Assembly: GCF_001624695.1 (NCBI RefSeq)
Contig: NZ_JSEP01000004.1
Span: 1 to 64,000, forward strand
Direction of reading: 5' to 3'
DNA: 64,000 bases
Origin: Labrenzia sp. OB1
GTDB taxonomy: Bacteria; Pseudomonadota; Alphaproteobacteria; Rhizobiales; Stappiaceae
The translations under genes and the position numbers were made by a program. The notes beneath the pieces are model-generated. The model saw nothing but the letters and a program-made list of their open reading frames with translations, made no database searches and was not told where the DNA came from. Shown here piece by piece: positions 1-7,364 of the stretch. Numbering within the stretch: the stretch's first letter is position 1; every line of letters starts with the position of its first letter.

Positions 1-974
1 CCGCTCAAGGCTGTCGCCACAGGCGCGTCATTGGTGCCTGTGATGGTCACCGTCACCGTGTTGGTGGAACTGGCCCCCAGATTGTCCGTCACCGTGTAGC
101 TGAACGTTTCTGTCGCCGTCTCTCCGGCGGCCAGATATTCATAGGTATCCTGGGCAATGTAGGTGTAGGTGCCATCGCCGTTGTCCGTCACCGGTGTCAT
201 CGTTGCGGACACGGAGCCGCCGCCCCCAAAATCAAATGTCACCGTATGCGTGTCCGACATGTCCAGATCGCTGAAATCCGGCGTGAACACCGTGGACAGT
301 GTATTTTGCGTCAGGGAAACCGACGTCTCCAGGGCCACAGGCGCGTGATTGGTGCCCATGATTGTCACGGTGACCGTGTTGGTGGAACTGGCTCCCAGAT
401 TGTCCGTCACCGTGTAGCTGAACGTCTCTGTCGCTGTCTCGCCGGCGAGCAAATAGTCATAGGTGTCCTGGGCAGTATAGGTGTATGTGCCATCGCCGTT
501 GTCCGTCACCGGTGTCATCGTTGCGGATACGGAGCCACCCCCTCCAAAGTCAAATGTCACCGTATGCGTGTCAGAGATATCCAGATCGCTGAAGTCCGGC
601 GTGAACACCGTGGACAGTGTATTTTGCGTAAGGGAAACCGACGTCTCCAGGGCCACAGGCGCATCATTCTGACCCGTGATCGTCACGGTTACTGTTTCGG
701 TTGATGTGCCGCCATTGCCGTCATCAACCGTATAGGTGAACGTGTCCGTCGCGGTTTCGCCAGCCGCCAGGCTCTCAAACAGACCGTTCGGGTCATAGCT
801 GAACGTGCCATCGTTATTGTTGATGACTGTTCCAAGCGTGCCGGTGGTATCCACACTGAACGTATGCGTGTCGTTCGCATCCAGATCCGTGTAGCTCGCC
901 GTGACCGTGACAACGCTCCCGTTTTCCGGAGAAATTGCAGAAATGGCTTGTGCGATAGGGGCAGAATTGGTCAA
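1..974 (-). CDS. VCBS/cadherin-like repeat surface protein, N-terminal part (partial)
   Basis: Only the first ~324 codons are in the window; the gene runs off the left edge. I start it at a TTG (972-974) because a GGAG lies 8 bases upstream and an in-frame TGA lies two codons upstream. There is no signal peptide, as expected for a type I-secreted RTX-type adhesin. Residues ~1-105 form one VCBS/cadherin-like domain (DxDxND near the start, a YTVDDGNGG stretch near its end). Two nearly identical 106-residue domains follow, each with SDLDISDTHTV and YTVTDNLGAS motifs. Such domains are beta-sandwich, often calcium-binding modules of large extracellular adhesins. The C-terminal secretion signal is not visible, so secretion route and ligand are inference. 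Confidence in the domain class is high; the exact function is unknown. Confidence 0.85.
   Translation of the reverse strand, partial: MTNSAPIAQAISAISPENGSVVTVTASYTDLDANDTHTFSVDTTGTLGTVINNNDGTFSYDPNGLFESLAAGETATDTFTYTVDDGNGGTSTETVTVTITGQNDAPVALETSVSLTQNTLSTVFTPDFSDLDISDTHTVTFDFGGGGSVSATMTPVTDNGDGTYTYTAQDTYDYLLAGETATETFSYTVTDNLGASSTNTVTVTIMGTNHAPVALETSVSLTQNTLSTVFTPDFSDLDMSDTHTVTFDFGGGGSVSATMTPVTDNGDGTYTYIAQDTYEYLAAGETATETFSYTVTDNLGASSTNTVTVTITGTNDAPVATALS
21..656 (-). repeat. Two tandem 318-bp coding repeats
   Basis: Bases 21-338 and 339-656 are near-identical copies with a period of exactly 318 bp (106 codons). Each encodes one VCBS-type domain. Differences are scattered single-base changes, many of them silent. 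The third domain, at the protein N-terminus, is clearly diverged. The array probably continues beyond the left edge. Confidence 0.9.
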
Positions 975-1002
975 GATTCAATCTCCGACTGGATAGACAC
1001 AC

Positions 1003-1020
1003 ACTGTCATTAATGACGGT
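1003..1020. promoter_or_regulatory. 18-bp near-palindrome upstream of the repeat-protein gene
   Basis: The core GTCATTAATGAC (1006-1017) is a perfect 12-bp palindrome, extended to 18 bp with one mismatched pair. It lies about 28 bases upstream of the TTG start of the VCBS-repeat gene, where an operator or 5'-UTR element would be expected. The binding protein is unknown. Confidence 0.35.
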
Positions 1021-1473
1021 AAGTGATTTCAGGACGGAGCAACTAGCAATTGTTTATTTTCCGCACATTTTATTCACAACGTATTTTGAAGTGAAAATAG
1101 GCGGTAAAAAAATTACATAATTCATAATTCTGATAAAATCATTTAATAAAATGTATTTTTTTTCAGAAGAAGAATTTATTTTGTTGTTATTGTAATATTT
1201 TGTATATTACAGAATATTATAGATTAATGAAAAATATAACGTAATAATGTGTAGATCTATTTTTCTTATTATTGCGAAATCATGGGCTTGTCCCGATTTA
1301 GGGCAGCATTACAATACCAAGCGCCCACACAGAGCATTGGGCTACCGTCCACCGGCACCGGAATCCATCGTCCAGATGGACCAAACACGGTAGAGACCAA
1401 CCCTGTCATACACTGGCAATCAAACCGGACCATCCAAAAGGTGCTGACCGATTTATCCCGGTTGGCGGTGCTC
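1021..1473. other. AT-rich intergenic region without a convincing gene
   Basis: Bases ~1060-1265 are strikingly AT-rich compared with the surrounding coding DNA and presumably hold the promoter of the repeat-protein gene. Bases ~1270-1470 return to normal composition. Short open frames there, on either strand, lack a ribosome site and any recognisable domain, so I annotate none. No hairpin terminator is obvious after the small gene ending at 1474. Confidence 0.5.
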
Positions 1474-1740
1474 CTATCTGAGGCCAAGCCGTTTTGCACC
1501 AAGGACCGACCCAGTCTGATCCTCGATTTTTACTTCCCACTGGGCGCCGATTGTCGCCGTCTGAAATATCCACACCGCACCGGTCTCCGCCGTTTCAACG
1601 GAAAGCAGGACCAGATTTTCCGAACTGGCGTCGTCTGCAAGGGCTGCTTGCGCAAGAGCCCGGGCTTCGTCTTCACTCAGGCGCGTCAATACCGGGCGTG
1701 TGGGGCGGCGCCATAGCCACTGAACCAATTTTCCCAACAC
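1474..1740 (-). CDS. Small PepSY-like protein, candidate immunity/inhibitor partner of the upstream metallopeptidase
   Basis: 88 residues, GTG start 4 bases after the stop of the upstream metallopeptidase gene, so almost certainly co-transcribed. A GAGGAG within the end of that gene is the likely ribosome site. There is no signal peptide. After a basic N-terminus the layout resembles a single PepSY domain: a helix beginning LSEDEARALAQAAL, a short strand segment, and a final hairpin with WEVKIEDQTGSVLG, where PepSY domains usually carry a VDxxTGxVL motif. PepSY domains occur in the inhibitory propeptides of M4 metallopeptidases, which would suit an inhibitor of its neighbour. The fold match is by eye and the immunity role is inference. 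Confidence 0.55.
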   Translation of the reverse strand: MLGKLVQWLWRRPTRPVLTRLSEDEARALAQAALADDASSENLVLLSVETAETGAVWIFQTATIGAQWEVKIEDQTGSVLGAKRLGLR

Positions 1741-1744
1741 GGTA

Positions 1745-2680
1745 TCAGTGCTCCTCGGTTGGTAAAACCGGTTTGGCGGGATCGAACCATATGTCGAATT
1801 CTATGCTTTCGATCAGAATTCCGCTGGCAATCAAGCCCGCCGTTTCAGTCAAGATACCGGAGCCGGTGAACCCGGAACTATAACCACCACCGCGGACCAG
1901 ATACACATATCCCTGCTGAACCGGAAATTTAATCCCGGTGAAAAACTGCCGGAAGCCATTCACGCCTAGCTGTGCCACCGTTTCGGCAAGCGCCTCCTCC
2001 AGATATCGACGGAGGGAGGAACGCATGTAGGACCCTGCCCGGCTTTCGACGCGGAACTGGCGCAGCAGATAGAGTTTGGGCGTAAGGAACTGGTGCACTT
2101 TTTCATGCAGCAGAACAATCCGCTGGTCGTTTGCTGTACCGCGGATACTGACGACGATATTGCCCCACATGCTGGTGCTGCCCTCACCGGCCGCTCGCGT
2201 CGCCGAGGGGCGAATGGTTGGCTTGTAACGAATGCCCGGCGTCCGTGGGGGCGCCGACCCCACAGGTGCCCGGCCTCCCTTGTAGGTCCGTGGCGCGCCT
2301 CGGAACAATACCGCGAGCACCGCTTGAATTCCCAGGATGCTCACCGCTTTTGCGAAGTGATCCGCGGCTTTATCGAGATCCCGTTCCGAGCTTGCGTTGT
2401 AGGTTCCCGACGCAAAGTCGTACAAGTGATCGAGCCCGGAAAAAACCGCCAGTCCGATTGCAACGGCCCCGACAGCGACAAGAATAATATCAATGATCTC
2501 ACCAACGCCAAACGCGTGAGAAGCAACCCAGGCAACCAAAACCGCTGCTACTATCGCGAGTGCCTCCGGTGTCAGAATTGCTTCGACCTGGCGGCGCGCC
2601 TCGGGACCGAGCTTGTCGAGAGAACGGGTTAAAACTGCTTCAAGTTTACGAATAAATGGCCAACCGGCGACATGGCTCAT
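1745..2680 (-). CDS. Membrane-associated HExxH metallopeptidase, toxin-like
   Basis: 311 residues. The ATG at 2680 is chosen because a GGAGG sits 6 bases upstream; an open frame continues to 2725 without a ribosome site. Residues ~1-40 are amphipathic, ~41-82 form one or two hydrophobic segments (ALAIVAAVLVAWVASHAFGV and a following stretch), and ~125-165 are a Pro/Arg/Gly-rich linker. The C-terminal part has HEKVH at 192-196 and, about 33 residues later, LEEALAET (228-235), which together resemble a gluzincin zinc site (HExxH plus a downstream Glu). The N-terminal region is reminiscent of segments found in polymorphic or T6SS-linked toxins, from memory. No vgrG, hcp or PAAR gene is nearby. 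A toxin role is inference; a housekeeping membrane protease remains possible. Confidence 0.6.
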   Translation of the reverse strand: MSHVAGWPFIRKLEAVLTRSLDKLGPEARRQVEAILTPEALAIVAAVLVAWVASHAFGVGEIIDIILVAVGAVAIGLAVFSGLDHLYDFASGTYNASSERDLDKAADHFAKAVSILGIQAVLAVLFRGAPRTYKGGRAPVGSAPPRTPGIRYKPTIRPSATRAAGEGSTSMWGNIVVSIRGTANDQRIVLLHEKVHQFLTPKLYLLRQFRVESRAGSYMRSSLRRYLEEALAETVAQLGVNGFRQFFTGIKFPVQQGYVYLVRGGGYSSGFTGSGILTETAGLIASGILIESIEFDIWFDPAKPVLPTEEH

Positions 2681-2742
2681 ATCAAGCCTCCATCTACTGA
2701 TCAAAATCGATTTTATAAAAAACAAAAATAAACCGGGGTCAT

Positions 2743-2780
2743 GATATTACACGTTGGCGTTGCGCGCGAGCAGTAATATC
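2743..2780. promoter_or_regulatory. 8-bp inverted repeat upstream of the metallopeptidase gene
   Basis: GATATTAC (2743-2750) and GTAATATC (2773-2780) are perfect inverted arms separated by 22 bases, about 65 bases upstream of the ATG at 2680. AT-rich DNA at 2701-2731 between repeat and gene could hold a promoter. The remaining ~260 bases (2781-3041) show nothing else I can support. Confidence 0.25.
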
Positions 2781-3041
2781 GTTGCTCCGTTCGGCTGACT
2801 TGGGCATCTCTTTCAGATGCCGCCGCCTTATGCCAAGCGATCAAATAGGGTCTTGTTCGCCGGGCATGGCATTGGTGTTCTGTGAAAAGATTGCTCAGCC
2901 CGAAATGCAGGAACTTCGCCTGTTTGGAGTTGTGGCGCCGAAACGGCATGCCGGAGAAAATTGTTTTGGTTGTCGGCTCGGCCGGGCAAAGCGAGAGCCG
3001 GGAAAAGCCATCAAACGGATTCCTGGCGATCGCGGTTGGCG

Positions 3042-3149
3042 TCAATCGCCGCCTTCGGGATCTTTCCTCATCACCAGCCAGATCATGGCGCCGATAAAGG
3101 CGAATGTGCCGAGGTTGAGCAGCGTGTCGAGGGGGTCACCGATCAGCAT
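3042..3149 (-). CDS. 35-residue single-pass membrane microprotein overlapping the BCCT gene
   Basis: An ATG at 3149 opens a 35-codon frame that overlaps the last 14 bases of the BCCT transporter gene in another frame and ends with TGA at 3042-3044. The product has a hydrophobic stretch (LGTFAFIGAMIWLVM, residues 13-27) followed by a charged tail (RKDPEGGD), so it looks like a one-pass membrane peptide with positive charges just after the helix. The overlap with the transporter and the membrane-like composition favour a real co-translated accessory protein over chance. The ribosome site is weak (AGAAAG). No homologue is known to me. Confidence 0.5.
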   Translation of the reverse strand: MLIGDPLDTLLNLGTFAFIGAMIWLVMRKDPEGGD

Positions 3150-4647
3150 GGGATGGCTTTCTGTTCGCGTCCTGCAACAGCGCCCGGATCAGGCAGGCGA
3201 AAAGAAGAACGGTGATGAAGACAAAGGGCAGGGCCCCGAGGGCAATCAGCTTTTTGACCGCCTGCAGCGAGCCGGACAGGATCATGGCCGCCCCCAGAAC
3301 GCCAAGCAGACCGCCCCAGATCACCCGGACCCTGACGCTCGGGTTCGGATTTCCGCCCGTGGAAAACGTTCCGAGCACGAACGCGGCGCTGACCACGCTG
3401 GTGACGATGAACAGGAACGCCGCCAGCACTGTCACGAGGGTGGTCAGCGTCGCGAATGGCAGCCTGTCGAACAGGGCGAACGTCATGCGTTCAACGTTGG
3501 TCTGGGTCATGGCCAGCAGTTCCCCGGTCCCGTTGAGGGTCTCATAGAGACCGACACCACCGAAGGCGCCGAACCAGATGGTGGAAAAGAGTGTCGGGCC
3601 GATCAGAACGCCAAGCACGAACTCGCGAATGGTGCGGCCCTTGGAGATGCGAGCAACGAACACACCGACAAAAGGCCCCCAGGCGATCCACCAGACCATG
3701 TAGGTCAGTGTCCAGTCGTGGAACCATTGGTTGGCTTCGTCGCCGAAGAAGGTGAATGTCTGCAGTCCGCGCGGAATCACCACCGATATGTAAGAGCCGA
3801 TGCCGCCGATGATCGAGTTCATGAGATATTCGGACGGCCCGAATATGATCGTGTAACCCACAAGTGCGATCGCCAGCATCATGGCGATGTTCGAAAGCCT
3901 GGCCATGCCGCTGCCGAGATCCACCAGGAGGGGCGGGATGTAGGCGGCGATCATCACAAGGAACACGGCTCCGACAAGGATCGGACCGGCTGTCTGCGCA
4001 CCGAAAAGAACGGAAATTCCATCGGCGACCTGGAAGACGCCCATGGCGACCGATCCGGCCACACCGATGGCGATGGCGGCAATCGCCATGAAATCGGAGA
4101 ACCAGCCGACGATATCTGCCCAGCGTTCGCCCGGAAAAAGGTTCCTGACAGGGGCGCTGACAAGCATCGGCGTGCCGCGCCGGTAACTGAAATAGGCAAT
4201 CGCAAGCGCTGTCGTGCCGTAGATCGCCCAGGCATGAATGCCCCAGTTGAAATTGGCGGCAAGCAGGGCCTGTTCCGCGGCGATCGGTGCCGGGAACACC
4301 TCCCTGGCGAAATGATAATGGGTCAGCGGTTCCGCGACGGCCCAGAACAGGAGACCGACCCCCATGCCGGCCGCGAACAGCATGGCGATCCAGGTCGGTG
4401 TCGAATACTCCGGCCGGTCCGTGTCCGCGCCAAGCCGAATGTCGCCGAATTTCGTTAAGGTGAGGCCGAGGCAGAACAGCAGCATGAGAGTGACCGACAG
4501 CATCACGAACCAGCCGCGGCTCAAGAAATACTGATCGACGATTGTGCTCGCAATGGCGAGCAGGCCCGCCGGATCGATGACGCCCCAAAGACCTATCAGG
4601 GCGCACAGGCTGATTGAGGCCGTCAGCAGGGAACGTGAGGCTTGCAT
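3136..4647 (-). CDS. BCCT-family betaine/carnitine/choline transporter
   Basis: 503 residues from the ATG at 4647; the open frame continues upstream but the first 47 codons are Arg-rich and non-membrane in character. Family members are ~12-TM LeuT-fold secondary transporters of quaternary amines such as glycine betaine, choline, carnitine or DMSP, usually for osmoprotection or catabolism. The glycine-rich unwound-helix motif GMGVG is at 94-98. The Trp-rich substrate segment (DWTLTYMVWWIAWGPF) and the following RTIREFVLGV motif are intact. It lacks the long cytoplasmic tails of osmosensing BetP-type proteins, so it is more likely an uptake transporter that does not sense osmolality itself. The substrate cannot be decided from sequence. 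No betaine-catabolism genes are adjacent. Confidence 0.9.
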   Translation of the reverse strand: MQASRSLLTASISLCALIGLWGVIDPAGLLAIASTIVDQYFLSRGWFVMLSVTLMLLFCLGLTLTKFGDIRLGADTDRPEYSTPTWIAMLFAAGMGVGLLFWAVAEPLTHYHFAREVFPAPIAAEQALLAANFNWGIHAWAIYGTTALAIAYFSYRRGTPMLVSAPVRNLFPGERWADIVGWFSDFMAIAAIAIGVAGSVAMGVFQVADGISVLFGAQTAGPILVGAVFLVMIAAYIPPLLVDLGSGMARLSNIAMMLAIALVGYTIIFGPSEYLMNSIIGGIGSYISVVIPRGLQTFTFFGDEANQWFHDWTLTYMVWWIAWGPFVGVFVARISKGRTIREFVLGVLIGPTLFSTIWFGAFGGVGLYETLNGTGELLAMTQTNVERMTFALFDRLPFATLTTLVTVLAAFLFIVTSVVSAAFVLGTFSTGGNPNPSVRVRVIWGGLLGVLGAAMILSGSLQAVKKLIALGALPFVFITVLLFACLIRALLQDANRKPSHADR

Positions 4648-5029
4648 ACTGTTTCCCGGGTTTCTGGTTCTGTCGGTCCGAGTGTCGCGCCTTGCCTTCC
4701 TATAAGCAATCCCTGCCTTCCGCTCCTGTTTGCCGGAAGCGTATCCGAACGCTCTCGTGAAGGCATTGAGGAATGGCCGGCAATACATGGCCGGACCCTC
4801 CGAAGAAGTGGCGGAAGGGACGTTCGGATCTGGTTTTTATCAGTGAGCAGCAGGTCGATGTCTATCGTCATTACTAACAATAAATAATCAAGAGTGTTTA
4901 GTGACTCAGGGATGTCTTGCATGGTTTATTTTAGACATAACGTATTTAACCTCGCAGAAATCATTTTATGGTTCAATCAAGAATAGATATTCTGTGTTAA
5001 GCAGTGAATATGATTGTGGAAGGCGTATT
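4648..5029. other. Divergent intergenic region, BCCT / c-di-GMP gene
   Basis: It must hold promoters for both divergent genes. Bases ~4850-5020 are AT-rich and contain several -10-like hexamers but no pair I would defend. A frame open from a GTG at 4901 into the c-di-GMP gene runs through this AT-rich stretch and looks non-coding. Confidence 0.4.
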
Positions 5030-7291
5030 TTGTCTGAAAAAACAGACATACTCAACTTGACGAATGGGGAAGGTGAACGGGCTCGGGCAGGGCAAAAACA
5101 ACCAAAGCCCGCGATTCTGGGCATTCCATCCGGTTACATCATCTTCCTGATGTTCTGTGCGGTGATTTTCTCTTTCGGGGCCGTACTGTTCAAGGTCCTG
5201 GTAGCCGAACAAGAAGCGGCGGCCCGGGAAATCAAATCGGTTTCGCGCGTCTTTGAAAACCACAAACACAAACTCCTGAGGGAAATGGAGCGCTATGCCG
5301 CTTCGAACGCTGCTTACGAGAACATCGAGACACACCTTTCCATGGAATGGATCCAGTCCCGCTTTGGCGTGGATATGGCACTGGATTTCAAGCATGCCTA
5401 CACGGCGGTTCTGGACAAGGACGGTGATGTCACATTCGCCATCGATTTCCACGAGAACTCGCATCCGCACGTTTACACCCGTCAGATCGGCGAGCAGCTG
5501 GAAGTGACGTTGTCCGCGATCCGGGAAAAATACCGGCAGGGTCTTGTGCGGTCCGGCGGTGAGGTCCGTTTTAAAGGTCAGTTGAGCGACATTTCAGGCG
5601 TCGACATCGTCGAAATTGACGGCAGGCCCAACATCGCCGCCGCCTTTGCGATCGTGCCGGACCCGGGCGGGATCGACATGACGTTCGCCTCGCCGAACAT
5701 TCTGCTCACCTTTTTCGAAATCGACGTGATCCATCTCGGCGATCTGCTGGCAAGCCTGTCCCTGGACAATCTGGAATTTGTCACCGAAGTGCCGAAAGAC
5801 ATGATCTCGGTACCGCTTGCCAACAATGCAGGCAATGTTCTTGGCTACCTGGCCTGGTACCCCATGAGCCGGGCGTCCTCGATTATAATGTCCTCGATCC
5901 CGATCCTGCTGATTTCGCTCGGGATCATACTGACGATAGCGCTTCTCACGATGCGCCAGAATGCGCACGCCCGGCGAAGCCTTGCCAAGCGGGACCAGGA
6001 AGCTCTGCATACGGCAAATCACGATTCCATGACCGGATTTGCGTCCAGGGGCTATTTTCAATCCCTGGCCACGAAATGGCTGATGGTGCGAACGGCGCTG
6101 CACAATCGTGCTTCGGTGATTTATCTCGATCTCGATAATCTCAAGCAGGTCAACGATATCCATGGTCACGCGGCGGGTGATCAATTGATTGTCGAACAAG
6201 CGCGCCGTATCCAGAAGATGCTGGGTTCGAACGGACTGATCGGCCGGATCGGGGGGGACGAGTTCGTCATTCTGACCGACCAGTGGGGCGCCGCGAGGCC
6301 GCAGCAGTCGGAAATCGAAGAACTGTTCCGGATCCTGAGTTTGCCGGTCGTCTTCGAAGACAAGCAGATCGAGACCTCATGCAGCGCAGGCATCGCACGG
6401 TTTCCGGAACACGGACACAAGTTGCCCGACCTGATCCGCGCGGCCGATATCGCCCTCCACCGCTGCAAACAGGAACAGAAAAATTCCTTCCGTTACTACG
6501 ACGATCGCATGGACGAACAGCTGCGCGAGCAGCGCGAACTCCTGATTGATCTGGTGGCCGCGATCCGGGGGAACGAATTCGAGCTTTTCTATCAGCCGAT
6601 CGTCACGGCCGGGACCGGAGAAGCCGTCTATTACGAAGCGTTGATCAGGTGGCGTCATCCGAAACGCGGGCTGATCTCTCCTGCCGTCTTCCTGCCTGTT
6701 GCGCGCGATGCCGACATGATGCCGGAAATCGGCACCTGGGTGCTTGAGCGCGCCCTCGCTGATGCGCGTGCTTGGGACACCGCCGGGGTGTCCATCAATG
6801 TCTGCACCAGCCAGATCCGAAAGCCCGGTCTTGCCGAACAGGTTGCTGATCTGCTGGTGGAAAACGAATTTCCCGCCGACCGTCTGATACTGGAAATCAC
6901 CGAAGATCTGCTTATGGAAGAAAGCGCCGAAACGCTTCAAACGATCCAGTCGCTCCGCGATCTCGGAATCGGTCTTGCGATTGACGATTTCGGCACAGGG
7001 TACTCAAGTCTGAGTTATCTGCACAAATTCCGCTTTGACAAGATGAAGATCGATCGCAGTTTCGTCTCCCGCATCGGTCAGGAAGACGAAGCCGACACGC
7101 TGGTTCGCTCCATGCTGGGGCTTGCAAAGGCTATGGGCATGCAGACGGTCGGCGAGGGGGTTGAGACCACCGAGCAGAAGGAATTTCTTGTCGATGCCGG
7201 CTGCGAATATCTGCAGGGCTATCTGTTTGGAAAGCCGGCGCCCCTGAATGAACTGAACCACACGGAAACCCAGAAAAGCGCCACCGCCTGA
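5030..7291 (+). CDS. CHASE4-GGDEF-EAL cyclic-di-GMP turnover protein
   Basis: 753 residues from a TTG at 5030, preferred because GGAAGG (5018-5023) lies 6 bases upstream and the coding character begins here. Order: short polar N-terminus; TM helix ~32-55; periplasmic CHASE4-like sensor ~60-285 (YAASNAAYENI and WIQSRFGVDM patterns); second TM ~290-315; GGDEF ~345-495; EAL ~505-745. GGDEF is intact at 408-412 and EAL at 536-538, with DDFGTGYSSLSYL downstream, so both diguanylate cyclase and phosphodiesterase activity are possible. The net direction cannot be read from sequence. The protein likely senses a periplasmic ligand and adjusts motility or biofilm formation. It is monocistronic, between the BCCT and pre genes. 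Confidence 0.93.
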   Translation: MSEKTDILNLTNGEGERARAGQKQPKPAILGIPSGYIIFLMFCAVIFSFGAVLFKVLVAEQEAAAREIKSVSRVFENHKHKLLREMERYAASNAAYENIETHLSMEWIQSRFGVDMALDFKHAYTAVLDKDGDVTFAIDFHENSHPHVYTRQIGEQLEVTLSAIREKYRQGLVRSGGEVRFKGQLSDISGVDIVEIDGRPNIAAAFAIVPDPGGIDMTFASPNILLTFFEIDVIHLGDLLASLSLDNLEFVTEVPKDMISVPLANNAGNVLGYLAWYPMSRASSIIMSSIPILLISLGIILTIALLTMRQNAHARRSLAKRDQEALHTANHDSMTGFASRGYFQSLATKWLMVRTALHNRASVIYLDLDNLKQVNDIHGHAAGDQLIVEQARRIQKMLGSNGLIGRIGGDEFVILTDQWGAARPQQSEIEELFRILSLPVVFEDKQIETSCSAGIARFPEHGHKLPDLIRAADIALHRCKQEQKNSFRYYDDRMDEQLREQRELLIDLVAAIRGNEFELFYQPIVTAGTGEAVYYEALIRWRHPKRGLISPAVFLPVARDADMMPEIGTWVLERALADARAWDTAGVSINVCTSQIRKPGLAEQVADLLVENEFPADRLILEITEDLLMEESAETLQTIQSLRDLGIGLAIDDFGTGYSSLSYLHKFRFDKMKIDRSFVSRIGQEDEADTLVRSMLGLAKAMGMQTVGEGVETTEQKEFLVDAGCEYLQGYLFGKPAPLNELNHTETQKSATA

Positions 7292-7302
7292 GCGTCGCGA
7301 CA

Positions 7303-7338
7303 GAAAAGCCGCAGGCAGATCCCGGTCCGCCTGCGGCT
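7303..7338 (-). terminator. Rho-independent terminator of preTA
   Basis: AGCCGCAGGC (7307-7316) and GCCTGCGGCT (7329-7338) form a perfect 10-bp stem with a 12-base loop. On the minus strand a TTTT run follows immediately, just after the preA stop. It may also end the convergent c-di-GMP gene. Confidence 0.75.
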
Positions 7339-7364
7339 GCATGTGCTGAGGAGAACAGCCGTGC

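Noticed and set aside
1269..1716. Overlapping open frames on both strands downstream of the PepSY-like gene
   Set aside because: No ribosome sites and no known domain; I considered a decayed transposase fragment but could not identify terminal repeats or a DDE pattern.
2782..4458. Very long open frame on the plus strand opposite the BCCT gene
   Set aside because: It is antisense to a clear membrane transporter; its product is rich in Arg, Asp, Gly, His and Pro without any domain, as expected for the mirror frame of GC-rich DNA.
4901..5029. GTG at 4901 as start of the CHASE4-GGDEF-EAL gene
   Set aside because: The extra 43 codons lie in AT-rich DNA; the TTG at 5030 has a far better ribosome site.
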